A stretch of 64,000 nucleotides of DNA from Yinghuangia soli (GTDB taxonomy: Bacteria; Actinomycetota; Actinomycetes; Streptomycetales; Streptomycetaceae), in the NCBI RefSeq assembly GCF_021502675.1, contig NZ_JAKFHA010000013.1, forward strand, positions 64,366 through 128,365. Direction: 5' to 3'. Position 1 is the first letter of the stretch; each line of letters starts with the position of its first letter. This document shows positions 43,747-51,916 of this stretch, piece by piece. Both the position numbers and the translations under genes were made by a program. The notes beneath the pieces are model-generated. The model saw only the letters and a program-made list of their open reading frames with translations, did not search any database and had not been told where the DNA came from.

Positions 43747-43974
43747 TCAGACGGCGCCGAAGCCGACGCGGCGGACGCTCGGCTCGCCGATCTCGATGTA
43801 GGCGAGCTTGTCGGCGGGGACGATGACCCGGCGGCCCTTTTCGTCCGTCAGCGAGAGCACGCCCGCGGTGCCGGCCAGCGCCTCGGCCACCGCGCGCTCG
43901 ACGTCCTCGGCACTGTCCGTGCTCTCCAGCACGATCTCTCGTCCGGCGTGCTGCACGCCGATCTTGACCTCCAC
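43747..43974 (-). CDS. DUF3107 family protein
   Basis: A 75-residue cytoplasmic protein of the actinobacterial DUF3107 family, starting VEVKIGVQHAGREIVLES and containing VPADKLAYIEIGEP near the end. The GTG at 43974 follows GGAGGGAC. The strands and length match the family, whose function is not established. It lies downstream of the TetR gene on the same strand, from which a hairpin (44160-44202) separates it. Confidence 0.9.
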   Translation of the reverse strand: MEVKIGVQHAGREIVLESTDSAEDVERAVAEALAGTAGVLSLTDEKGRRVIVPADKLAYIEIGEPSVRRVGFGAV

Positions 43975-44159
43975 GGCTGTCCCTCCGATTTCGACGAATG
44001 GGAGCGGCCATCGAACTGCGCGCGCCCTTACAGAACTGAAGGCTAATCGAGCCGGAAGGGTGCGAAGCCACACCGCGGGTACGCCGAGCGCGAACGGGGA
44101 GCGGGAACAACCGCGGACCGCGGGGGCCGCCGGGCAGGGGCCGGTGCGGGACGCGCGAA

Positions 44160-44202
44160 GGCCGCCCGCAGCGACGGTGTGATCGTCGTCCTGCGGGCGG
44201 CC
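44160..44202 (-). terminator. 12-bp hairpin terminator after TetR gene
   Basis: Positions 44160-44171 pair perfectly with 44191-44202, beginning 15 bp beyond the TetR stop on the minus strand. The loop is 19 bases. Confidence 0.75.
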
Positions 44203-44216
44203 TGGTGCGGCAGGCG

Positions 44217-44858
44217 TCAGCCGGCCGGGGTCTCGTCGCGGCGCGGGAAGCGCGAGATGCCGCGCCAGCCGAGCGTCGAGATGAGCTTCGAGGCGGTGTC
44301 GCGCGGGATGGCCACGCCCTTGGAGATCCAGTAGCGGGCCGTCACCTGCGCCATCCCGGTCAGGCCGATGGCCAGCAGCATCGCCTCGTCCTGGCCCAGG
44401 CCGGTGTCCTCGGCGATCACCTTGCTCACCGCGTCCGCGCACGTCTCCGCGACGCGCTCGACGCGGTCGCGGACCGCCGCCTCGTTGGTGAGGTCGGATT
44501 CGAAGACCAGGCGGAACGCGCCGCCGTGGTCGTCGACGAAGGCGAAGTACGCGTCGACCGTGGCGGCCACCCGCAGCTTGTTGTCGTGCGTCGACTCGAG
44601 CGCGGTGCGCACCGCGGCCACCAGGGCCTCGCAGTGCTGGTCGAGCAGCGCGAGGTACAGCTCGAGCTTGCCCGGGAAGTGCTGGTACAGGACCGGCTTG
44701 CTCACCCCGGCGCGCTCGGCGATGTCGTCCATCGCGGCAGCGTGGTAGCCCTGCGCCACGAACACTTCCTGGGCGGCACCGAGCAACTGGTTCCTACGCG
44801 CCAGCCGGGGCAGCCGGGTACCGCGCGGGCGGGAATCCGCATCCTGGATGGCTGTCAC
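44217..44858 (-). CDS. TetR-family transcriptional regulator
   Basis: A 213-residue repressor. The DNA-binding domain spans about residues 20-70 with the family helix-turn-helix DDIAERAGVSKPVLYQHFPGK. The C-terminal two thirds form the helical ligand-binding and dimer domain (AYFAFVDDHGGAFRLVFESD). I chose the GTG at 44858 with GAGGAGC upstream, which gives the usual N-terminus before GTRLPRLARRNQLLGAAQEVF; an ATG at 44894 would add 12 residues. The ligand and targets are unknown. CTGAC-N5-GTCAG (45037-45051) upstream is a possible operator. Confidence 0.92.
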   Translation of the reverse strand: MTAIQDADSRPRGTRLPRLARRNQLLGAAQEVFVAQGYHAAAMDDIAERAGVSKPVLYQHFPGKLELYLALLDQHCEALVAAVRTALESTHDNKLRVAATVDAYFAFVDDHGGAFRLVFESDLTNEAAVRDRVERVAETCADAVSKVIAEDTGLGQDEAMLLAIGLTGMAQVTARYWISKGVAIPRDTASKLISTLGWRGISRFPRRDETPAG

Positions 44859-45099
44859 GGCGCTCCTCAGACGTTTACGAACCAGATCCTGCATCCCCCT
44901 TGACCATCCAGGGGACGGGCAGGTTGTTCCACCACGTCATCCTACTTTCGGGTAACCCGTCGTCGTAAGTTTCGTGGCGCAACGAACAGAGTTCTGGAAA
45001 CAGTGTGCGCCTTGCAAGGCCCCGACCGGGACAAACCTGACGTTCTGTCAGAAATTCTGGGTCGATCGGCCATCCGGTCGCCTCCGCGTCACCCCCAGG

Positions 45100-45393
45100 T
45101 CAGCGGTATTCCTCCTCGTCCGGAGCCGCCACTCGGCGCTGGTCGGTGCCGTCCGCAGGGTCCACTCCATCGGGTACCGGTGCCCAGACCTGCTCGTCGT
45201 CGTCGACCACCGGGGCGCGCTGCTCGGCGACATCCGCCTCGGGCGCCTCCAGGCCGAGGTCGAGGCCCTCCGAGGCCGGGACGTCGGCCGGATCGTCGTG
45301 CGTGAGCCCGGCATCCGCCGCCGCATCCGGGTCGGCCGCGGCGAAACCGGGGATCTCGTCGGCTCGGGGGCCGGGTGCGTTCGCCATGTCCAT
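45100..45393 (-). CDS. Small acidic hypothetical protein, 97 aa
   Basis: A strongly acidic, Ala/Asp/Pro-rich protein beginning MDMANAPGPRADEIPGF and ending DEEEYR, probably largely disordered. The ATG at 45393 lies behind GGAGCGGGAC. No domain or signal is recognised. It lies upstream of the TetR gene on the same strand, with a 241-bp gap that includes the candidate TetR operator, so it may be in the regulated unit. It is divergent from the hydrolase gene. Confidence 0.6.
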   Translation of the reverse strand: MDMANAPGPRADEIPGFAAADPDAAADAGLTHDDPADVPASEGLDLGLEAPEADVAEQRAPVVDDDEQVWAPVPDGVDPADGTDQRRVAAPDEEEYR

Positions 45394-45647
45394 GTCCCGC
45401 TCCTTCGCTCCTGCCGGTCTTCCCCATGATCCTGCCGGGGTGCGGAAATCTCGCGCGGTGGGCCGTGACGGCCCTCCACCGGAGTACTACCCGCGAAGTG
45501 GACGTTGCGCTCGACCGTCCATCGATATCGAACCGTTGCCTTCGTACGCGGGGGAAGTGCGGCCAAAAATGCGCATTCAAGGGCCAAATCACCCCCGGGT
45601 CCGAAGCCGATCACGCCCGCAACCCTTCCGCGCCGGTGACCGTCTCG

Positions 45648-45653
45648 TAATAT
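45648..45653 (+). promoter_or_regulatory. Leaderless -10 box of hydrolase gene
   Basis: TAATAT lies eight bases before the GTG at 45662. There is no ribosome site between them. A purine-poor, AT-richer segment precedes it. Confidence 0.6.
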
Positions 45654-45661
45654 TGGCGACC

Positions 45662-46612
45662 GTGACGACGACTCAGGCGGTATCCGACGCTCCTGCGGCG
45701 GCCTGGCCTGCGCGTATGGTCGCGGTGGCAGGCGAGGACACCACGGTGTCCGTGCGCCGGCATCCGGCGTACGACGCCGACCTGCCGCCCGCGGTGCTCG
45801 TGCACGGCCTCGGCGGCTCCTCGCTCAACTGGGCCCCGATGGTCGGCGAGCTCTCCGGGGTGCTGGCCGCCGAGATGGTCGACCTGCCGGGCTTCGGCTT
45901 CTCGCCGCCGCCGCACGACGGCGACTACTCGGTCTCGGCGCACTGCCGCGCGGTCGAGGGCCTGATCATCGGCATGGGCCGCGGCCCCGTCCACCTGATG
46001 GGCAACTCCATGGGCGGCGCGGTCGCCACCCGGCTGGCCGCCCGGCGCCCCGACCTGGTCCGCACGCTGACCCTCGTCTCGCCCGCGCTGCCCGACCTGA
46101 AGCCGCAGGCCACCGCACTGCCGACGGCGCTGATGGCGGTCCCCGGCTTCGCCGCCGCGCTGGGCCGCTTCACCCGCAACATGACGCCCGAGCAGCGCAC
46201 GCGCGTCTCGGTCGGGCTGTGCTTCGGGCACCCCGAGATGCTGAGCACGCAGGAATTCGCCGACTTCGCCGCGGAATACAGGCGGCGCCTGGGGCTGCCG
46301 TACATGGTCGACGCCTTCACGCGGTCCGCGCGCGGCGTGGTCACGTCCTACCTCGAACGCGGCCCCCGCTCGCTGTGGCGGCAGGCCGCCGCGGTCCAGG
46401 CGCCCACGCTGCTCGTGTACGGGCGCCGCGACAAGCTCGTCGACTCGCGCATCGCGCGGCGTGCGCAGGGCACCTTCCCCGACTCCCGGCTCGTCATGGT
46501 CCCCGACTCCGGGCACGTGGCGATGCTGGAGCACCCGCGCGTGGTCGCGCGGGCGGTCCGCGACCTGCTGGCCGAGACCGGCAAACCCGCGAGCCCGGCG
46601 GAGGCCGGGTGA
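45662..46612 (+). CDS. Alpha/beta hydrolase
   Basis: A 316-residue hydrolase with the oxyanion segment VHGLGGSSLNW near residue 45, VDLPGFGFSPPP, the nucleophile elbow LMGNSMGGAVATRLA (Ser about 118), an Asp in VYGRRDKLVD and a C-terminal His in VPDSGHVAMLEHP. The complete triad suggests an active esterase or lipase; the substrate is unknown. The GTG at 45662 follows the leaderless box. Its stop overlaps the GTG of the DUF3152 gene (GTGA), so the two are translationally coupled. Confidence 0.9.
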   Translation: MTTTQAVSDAPAAAWPARMVAVAGEDTTVSVRRHPAYDADLPPAVLVHGLGGSSLNWAPMVGELSGVLAAEMVDLPGFGFSPPPHDGDYSVSAHCRAVEGLIIGMGRGPVHLMGNSMGGAVATRLAARRPDLVRTLTLVSPALPDLKPQATALPTALMAVPGFAAALGRFTRNMTPEQRTRVSVGLCFGHPEMLSTQEFADFAAEYRRRLGLPYMVDAFTRSARGVVTSYLERGPRSLWRQAAAVQAPTLLVYGRRDKLVDSRIARRAQGTFPDSRLVMVPDSGHVAMLEHPRVVARAVRDLLAETGKPASPAEAG

Positions 46613-48543
46613 GCGGCGCCATGAGCAGGCACCCGGAGACGTCGCCGTACGACGCCTATGCGGCCGCGCCCTATGCGGCCGGCTCCTACGAGGCGTCGTA
46701 CGCGGATCCGCAGTCCGCTTATGGGGCAGCTGCTTACGAGGCCGGGTACGCGGCCCAGCAGCACATAGCCGAGCAGGTCCCGGCGGCCTACCCGCAGCAG
46801 GCCTACCCCTACCCGGAGCCCCCGGACGCGTACGGGTACGACGCCTTGGGCGGCGCCGAGCACGGGTATGCGCAGGAGTACTACGCGCCGCAGCAGCACC
46901 CGGTGCAGCCGATGCAGGCGCAGTATCCGCAGGAAGCGCAGCCGCAGTACTCGGAGCACCTCGGGTACGCGCAGTACGGGCATCAGCAGCCCGGCGAGCA
47001 GGCCTACTACGCGGCGGAGCAGCAGCCGTACTACGTGGAGCAGCCGTACTACGAGGAGCCGACCGCGTTCCCGGCGGCGGCCGCGCAGCAGCAGATGCCG
47101 TACTGGGACGACCCGGCCTACTGGGAGGCCCCGGCCGACCCGGCGTATGCGCTCGACCCGCTGAACCCGGCGTACGGCATCCCGCAGCAGCAACAGCCGC
47201 AGCACTACGAGCAGCCGTACCAGCCGCAGCACGAGCAGCAGTTCCAGGAGTACCAGCAGCAGTACTTGGAGCCGTCGGCGTTCCCGCAGCAGGACGCGCA
47301 GTACGCCGGCCACCAGCACGAGTACGCGCACGGGTACGCCTACGACCCGGCCCCGGAGACGTACGTGGCGCCCGCGCCCATGTACGTGCCGGTGCCCGAG
47401 CCCGAGCCCGAATTCGACCCCGAGCCGGCCGCCTGGGAATCGACCGCGCTCATAGACCCGGTCGAAGACCTGCCGATGGACCTCGGCGTCATCGCGGACG
47501 ACGTGGACGCGGTCGACCTCGCCGACGACTCGCCCCGCTACGACCCGGTCGGCGCGAGCCCCGCGGCGCCGTCCCGCACGGCCCACCCGCGCCCGATCCA
47601 GCCCGGCGGCCGCGCCGCCGCACGCCGGAGCCCGGCGCGCACCCCCGCCCGCAAGAGCCGCCGCCCGCTCATCGCGGCCGGCGGCGCCGTGGTCACCGGT
47701 GCCGTGCTGGCCGGTGTCGTCGTGATGCAGATGCCCGACGGCGGCTCGCAGGCGCAGGCCAGCGGCGACAGCACGCACACCGACGACCCGCGGGCCACCG
47801 ACCAGGCGGCGTCCCGGGATTCCGAGCGGCCGCAGGTGCAGGCCGGACCGGGCGCGCAGGCGTCGCCCAACACCCCGGTGCCCGGCGGCACCGGAGCCCC
47901 CGGGCCGAGCACCCTGCCGATGCCGACGCCCGGTGCGCCGCTGACCACCACAGAGCGCATGAAGGTGCGCTTCGAGCTGGACCCGATGCTGGCGCTGTCC
48001 GGCAAGTTCGACACCGTCCCGGGCAAGCAGACGCCGGCGTCGACGTCCGGCCGCAAGACCTCGACGTACCGCATCGAGATCGAGCAGGGCCTGAACCTGG
48101 ACGGCAAGTTGTTCGCGGAGGCCGTGCAGCAGACGCTGAACGACCCGCGCTCGTGGGCGCACGACAACCGGGCCTTCGTGCGCACCGACGGCAAGGCCGA
48201 CTTCGTGATCCGGCTGGCCAGCCCCGGGACCACGCACAAGGTGTGCTCGGCGGCCGGCCTGGACACCTCGATACAGAACGTGTCGTGCGATGCGGGCGGC
48301 ACGCCCTGGGTGATGATCAACGCGTGGCGCTGGGCGCAGGGCTCGCCGACGTTCGGCGACGACATGGTGTCCTACCGGCAGATGCTCATCAACCACGAGG
48401 TCGGGCACCGGCTGGGCCGGCTGCACGAGACCAAGGAGTGCATGCCGAGCGGGCTGGCGCCGGTCATGATGCAGCAGACCAAGACGCTGGAAGCCGACAA
48501 CGGGGCGAGCTGCAAGCCGAACGCCTGGCCGTACCCGTCCTGA
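46609..48543 (+). CDS. DUF3152 membrane protein with Tyr/Gln/Pro-rich cytoplasmic domain
   Basis: A 644-residue type II membrane protein. Residues 1-about 290 are low complexity, very rich in Tyr, Gln, Pro, Ala and Glu (for example QQPYYVEQPYYEEP), a composition seen in phase-separating proteins. A basic stop-transfer segment and one membrane helix follow at about 350-375 (RPLIAAGGAVVTGAVLAGVV). After a Pro/Thr linker, about 450-644 is the extracytoplasmic DUF3152 domain with a metalloprotease-like INHEVGHRLGRLHE (His596). The GTG overlaps the previous stop; an ATG at 46621 is possible. Role unknown, possibly a wall-associated peptidase. Confidence 0.88.
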   Translation: MSGAMSRHPETSPYDAYAAAPYAAGSYEASYADPQSAYGAAAYEAGYAAQQHIAEQVPAAYPQQAYPYPEPPDAYGYDALGGAEHGYAQEYYAPQQHPVQPMQAQYPQEAQPQYSEHLGYAQYGHQQPGEQAYYAAEQQPYYVEQPYYEEPTAFPAAAAQQQMPYWDDPAYWEAPADPAYALDPLNPAYGIPQQQQPQHYEQPYQPQHEQQFQEYQQQYLEPSAFPQQDAQYAGHQHEYAHGYAYDPAPETYVAPAPMYVPVPEPEPEFDPEPAAWESTALIDPVEDLPMDLGVIADDVDAVDLADDSPRYDPVGASPAAPSRTAHPRPIQPGGRAAARRSPARTPARKSRRPLIAAGGAVVTGAVLAGVVVMQMPDGGSQAQASGDSTHTDDPRATDQAASRDSERPQVQAGPGAQASPNTPVPGGTGAPGPSTLPMPTPGAPLTTTERMKVRFELDPMLALSGKFDTVPGKQTPASTSGRKTSTYRIEIEQGLNLDGKLFAEAVQQTLNDPRSWAHDNRAFVRTDGKADFVIRLASPGTTHKVCSAAGLDTSIQNVSCDAGGTPWVMINAWRWAQGSPTFGDDMVSYRQMLINHEVGHRLGRLHETKECMPSGLAPVMMQQTKTLEADNGASCKPNAWPYPS

Positions 48544-48746
48544 CCCGGCCGTCCGACCGGGCCGTCCCGCCCCGCGCGTCAGCCGCGCCACCGCCGCCCC
48601 GCCCGTACCACCGGTACCGGGCCGCCGGCCGCTGCCGCTGAGACGGGTGTCTCAAGCTGCGGACCCCCTGTCCGGGAATCCAAAACGCCATGGCACTGTT
48701 GGTCAGGAGAAATGTCGCAGAAGTAGGTCTGACCATCGGAGTTCCC

Positions 48747-49925
48747 GTGTCGCTACCACCCCTGGTCGAGCCGGCTGCCGAGCTCACCGTCGACGAGGTC
48801 CGCCGCTATTCGCGCCACCTGATCATCCCGGACTTCGGGATGAGCGGGCAGAAGCGCCTGAAGAACGCGAAGGTCCTGTGTGTGGGCGCGGGCGGCCTCG
48901 GCTCCCCGGCGCTCCTGTACCTGGCCGCGGCCGGCGTGGGCACGCTGGGCATCATCGAGTTCGACACGGTCGACGAGTCGAACCTGCAGCGCCAGATCAT
49001 CCACGGCCAGTCCGACATCGGTAAGTCGAAGGCGCAGTCCGCCAAGGAGAGCGTCAACGAGGCCAACCCGTACGTGAACGTCGTCCTGCACGAGGAGCGC
49101 CTCGAAGCGGACAACGTCATGGAGCTGTTCGCGCAGTACGACCTGATCGTCGACGGCACCGACAACTTCGCGACCCGCTACCTGGTCAACGACGCCTGCG
49201 TGCTGCTCAACAAGCCGTACATCTGGGGCTCGATCTACCGCTTCGACGGCCAGGCCTCGGTCTTCTGGGCCGAGCACGGCCCCTGCTACCGCTGCCTCTA
49301 CCCGGAGCCCCCGCCGCCCGGCATGGTCCCGTCCTGCGCCGAGGGCGGCGTGCTCGGCGTGCTGTGCGCGTCGATCGGGTCGATCCAGGTCAACGAGGCC
49401 ATCAAGATGCTGGCCGGCATGGGCGAGCCCCTGCTCGGCCGCCTGATGATCTACGACGCGCTGGAGATGACCTACCGCCAGGTCAAGGTCCGCAAGGACC
49501 CGGAGTGCGCGGTCTGCGGCAAGAACCCGACCGTCACCGAGCTCATCGACTACGAGGCCTTCTGCGGCGTCGTCTCCGAGGAGGCCCAGGAGGCCGCGCT
49601 CGGTTCGACCATCACGCCGCGGCAGCTCAAGGAGTGGATGGACGCGGGCGAGAACATCCACGTGATCGACGTCCGCGAGCCGAACGAGTACGAGATCGTC
49701 TCGATCCCGGGCGCGGTCCTCGTCCCGAAGAACGAGTTCCTGATGGGCAACGCCCTCGAGGGCCTGCCGCAGGACAAGCGCATCGTCCTGCACTGCAAGA
49801 CCGGCGTGCGCTCGGCCGAGGTCCTCGCGGTCCTCAAGGCCGCGGGCTTCGCCGACGCGGTCCACGTGGGCGGCGGCGTCATCGGCTGGGTCAACCAGAT
49901 CGAGCCGGAGAAGCCCGTCTACTGA
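48747..49925 (+). CDS. moeZ: Adenylyltransferase/sulfurtransferase MoeZ
   Basis: A 392-residue two-domain protein. The N-terminal ThiF/MoeB-type domain (about 1-265) adenylates sulfur-carrier proteins, with GAGGLGSPALLYLAAAG, DESNLQRQ and the zinc cysteines CYRCL and CAVCG. The rhodanese domain (about 285-392) carries the active Cys in HCKTGVRSAE near residue 350. It activates and thiolates several small carriers for molybdopterin, thio-amino-acid and thiolated metabolite synthesis. The GTG at 48747 with GGAG upstream gives the normal SLPPLVEPAAELTVDE start. A terminator follows. Confidence 0.95.
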   Translation: MSLPPLVEPAAELTVDEVRRYSRHLIIPDFGMSGQKRLKNAKVLCVGAGGLGSPALLYLAAAGVGTLGIIEFDTVDESNLQRQIIHGQSDIGKSKAQSAKESVNEANPYVNVVLHEERLEADNVMELFAQYDLIVDGTDNFATRYLVNDACVLLNKPYIWGSIYRFDGQASVFWAEHGPCYRCLYPEPPPPGMVPSCAEGGVLGVLCASIGSIQVNEAIKMLAGMGEPLLGRLMIYDALEMTYRQVKVRKDPECAVCGKNPTVTELIDYEAFCGVVSEEAQEAALGSTITPRQLKEWMDAGENIHVIDVREPNEYEIVSIPGAVLVPKNEFLMGNALEGLPQDKRIVLHCKTGVRSAEVLAVLKAAGFADAVHVGGGVIGWVNQIEPEKPVY

Positions 49926-49945
49926 CGGTCTGTCATATCTCGTAC

Positions 49946-49985
49946 CCCGCAGGCCTCTTCCGGTTTCCCGGAGGGGGCCTGCGGG
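49946..49985 (+). terminator. Hairpin terminator after moeZ
   Basis: CCCGCAGGCC (49946-49955) pairs with GGCCTGCGGG (49976-49985), 21 bp after the moeZ stop; GCGTTTG follows. Confidence 0.75.
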
Positions 49986-50096
49986 CGTTTGCGGAGATGT
50001 TCGGTACCGACGGTGAAGCGGTCGGAAACTCGCTGGTTTGGGTGAGAGTCGGTCAGTAGCGTTCAGCTGCCATCCACACGAACCAGAGGGGGATTC

Positions 50097-51692
50097 TTGC
50101 GCGTTCAGCCGATCCGCGGCGTGCGCAGACGCACGCTTGGTGTCGCGACGGCCGCACTTGCGCTCGTCGCCGGCCTCGCCGGCACGGGCGTGGCGTCCGC
50201 CGACGAGACGCAACTTCCGGTGCCCACCGACCCTGCCACCAATCCGGCGACGGCCTGCACGGCCGCACCGCCGCTGGCCCTGCTCGGCATCAACAACGGT
50301 CTGACGCTGAGTGCCAACCTGGCTCCCGCGACCGAAGGCGGCACCGTCTCCGCCCGGTTCCGGGTCACACCGTTCGGCAAGACGGAACCGGTGCTCGCCG
50401 AGTACGCGTCCGGCGCGACCCCCGGCGGACCGGTCAATGTGCAGGTCCCGAGCGGCCTCCTGGCCGACGCCACCCGCTACCAGTGGTCGGTGCGTGCGGA
50501 ACAGGGCACGGCGGCTTCGGAGTGGTCGGCGCCCTGCGGGTTCCGCACCGACTTCACGCCGCCCGGGACCCCGGGCGTCTCGTCCGAGGTCTATCCGGCG
50601 GAAGGCGGCGGGGCGACCGCCCGCACGCCCGGCGAGTTCGTCTTCACGCCGAACGGCGCCACGGACGTGGTGGCGTACCGGTATTCGCTGAACGAGCCCA
50701 TTCCCGTCGGCAGCGCTGCCCAGGTCAAGGCGACCGGCACCGAGCGGATCGGCAAGGTCACGCTCACCCCCACCCAGTGGGGTACCAACATCTTGTACGT
50801 CCAGGCCGTGGACCGGGCCGGGAACGTCTCGCAGGCGACGGGCTACGCCTTCTACGTCGCGAGCCAGACCGGTCCGGACGCCGCCCGCGACTACAACGGC
50901 GACGGCCGCCTCGACCTGCTGACGACCGAGGCCGACGGCTCCCTCACCTGGCGCGCGGGACAGGGCGGCGGCGCGTTCGCCGCGCCTCAGCCGCTGATCG
51001 TGGGCGGGAGTCCCATGCCGCCTGGCTTCTACAAGGAGGCCGTGCCGGGCCTGCTCGGGACAGGCGGCTGGAACCAGGACGTCTTCTTCACGGAAGCAGG
51101 CGGTGGCATGCTTTCCCGCGGCTTCGGGAACGGCAGCTTCGACAACGGCGTCAGCGTCGACGCCTACGAGGTGTGGGACGTCGAAGAGCCGGGCCTTCCC
51201 TCGCACACGATCGTCGTCGGCCCCGGCAACGAGGATCAGCAGCCCCAGGTGCTGCTGCACTACGGCGATCACCTCTGGTCCTTGGGCGTCCTGCGCTACA
51301 GCAGGTACACCCCGACTCCGGTTCTGATCGGCACCTCCGGCTGGGCGAACCGGACCGTGGCCGCCGCGGGTGACGTCACCGGGGACGGCGTGGCCGACCT
51401 GTGGATCCGGGACAACACCACCGGGGCGCTGAGCCTTGCGCCCGGCGAAGCCGGGAACTCGGCCGCCTACGTGGACAGTTCGCGCTGGATCCAGGTCGCG
51501 GCCAAGGGCTGGACGCCCACCGCGCGGCCGCTGCTGGTCTCGGCCGGTGACGGCAACGGCGACGGCCGCCCCGACCTCTGGGCCACCAACGCGAACGGCG
51601 CCCTGCTGATGTACACGACGTCCGCGGACGGAACGCTGTCCGCGCCTACGCGCGTGGGCGGTGGTTGGACCGGGGTCACCGCTGTGGCCTGA
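50097..51692 (+). CDS. Secreted FG-GAP/VCBS repeat protein A
   Basis: A 531-residue exported protein. The TTG at 50097 is used because AGAGGGGG precedes it. A signal peptide covers about 1-37, ending VASADE. The mature part has a beta-sandwich region with paired Cys (CTAAPP and CGFRTDF), then a second Ig-like stretch. From about residue 260 come FG-GAP calcium-binding repeats: DYNGDGRLDLL, DVTGDGVADLW and DGNGDGRPDLW. Such half-propellers mediate adhesion or lectin-like binding. The next gene is a paralogue in tandem, with a terminator between, so each has its own promoter. Confidence 0.85.
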   Translation: MRVQPIRGVRRRTLGVATAALALVAGLAGTGVASADETQLPVPTDPATNPATACTAAPPLALLGINNGLTLSANLAPATEGGTVSARFRVTPFGKTEPVLAEYASGATPGGPVNVQVPSGLLADATRYQWSVRAEQGTAASEWSAPCGFRTDFTPPGTPGVSSEVYPAEGGGATARTPGEFVFTPNGATDVVAYRYSLNEPIPVGSAAQVKATGTERIGKVTLTPTQWGTNILYVQAVDRAGNVSQATGYAFYVASQTGPDAARDYNGDGRLDLLTTEADGSLTWRAGQGGGAFAAPQPLIVGGSPMPPGFYKEAVPGLLGTGGWNQDVFFTEAGGGMLSRGFGNGSFDNGVSVDAYEVWDVEEPGLPSHTIVVGPGNEDQQPQVLLHYGDHLWSLGVLRYSRYTPTPVLIGTSGWANRTVAAAGDVTGDGVADLWIRDNTTGALSLAPGEAGNSAAYVDSSRWIQVAAKGWTPTARPLLVSAGDGNGDGRPDLWATNANGALLMYTTSADGTLSAPTRVGGGWTGVTAVA

Positions 51693-51742
51693 TCCGAGCC
51701 AGGCATGACCGAAGGGCTGCAGGCCCTTCACGTGGGACATGG

Positions 51743-51774
51743 GCAGGCCCCTCCGGGAATCCGGAGGGGCCTGC
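51743..51774 (+). terminator. 14-bp perfect hairpin terminator between the FG-GAP genes
   Basis: Positions 51743-51756 pair perfectly with 51761-51774 around a GAAT loop, 51 bp after the first FG-GAP stop. Confidence 0.85.
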
Positions 51775-51916
51775 GGCATCTGGTCCGGCCTCAGGAATGG
51801 CCGGAAACAGGTCATCGAAAAATCTTGCTTGGAGCACAGCTCGCGACCGTGCAGAGTTCTCCGGAACACCCTGGTCGGCGTGCTGGGGATCCGTGGAACG
51901 GGGAGATCGACTGCAC

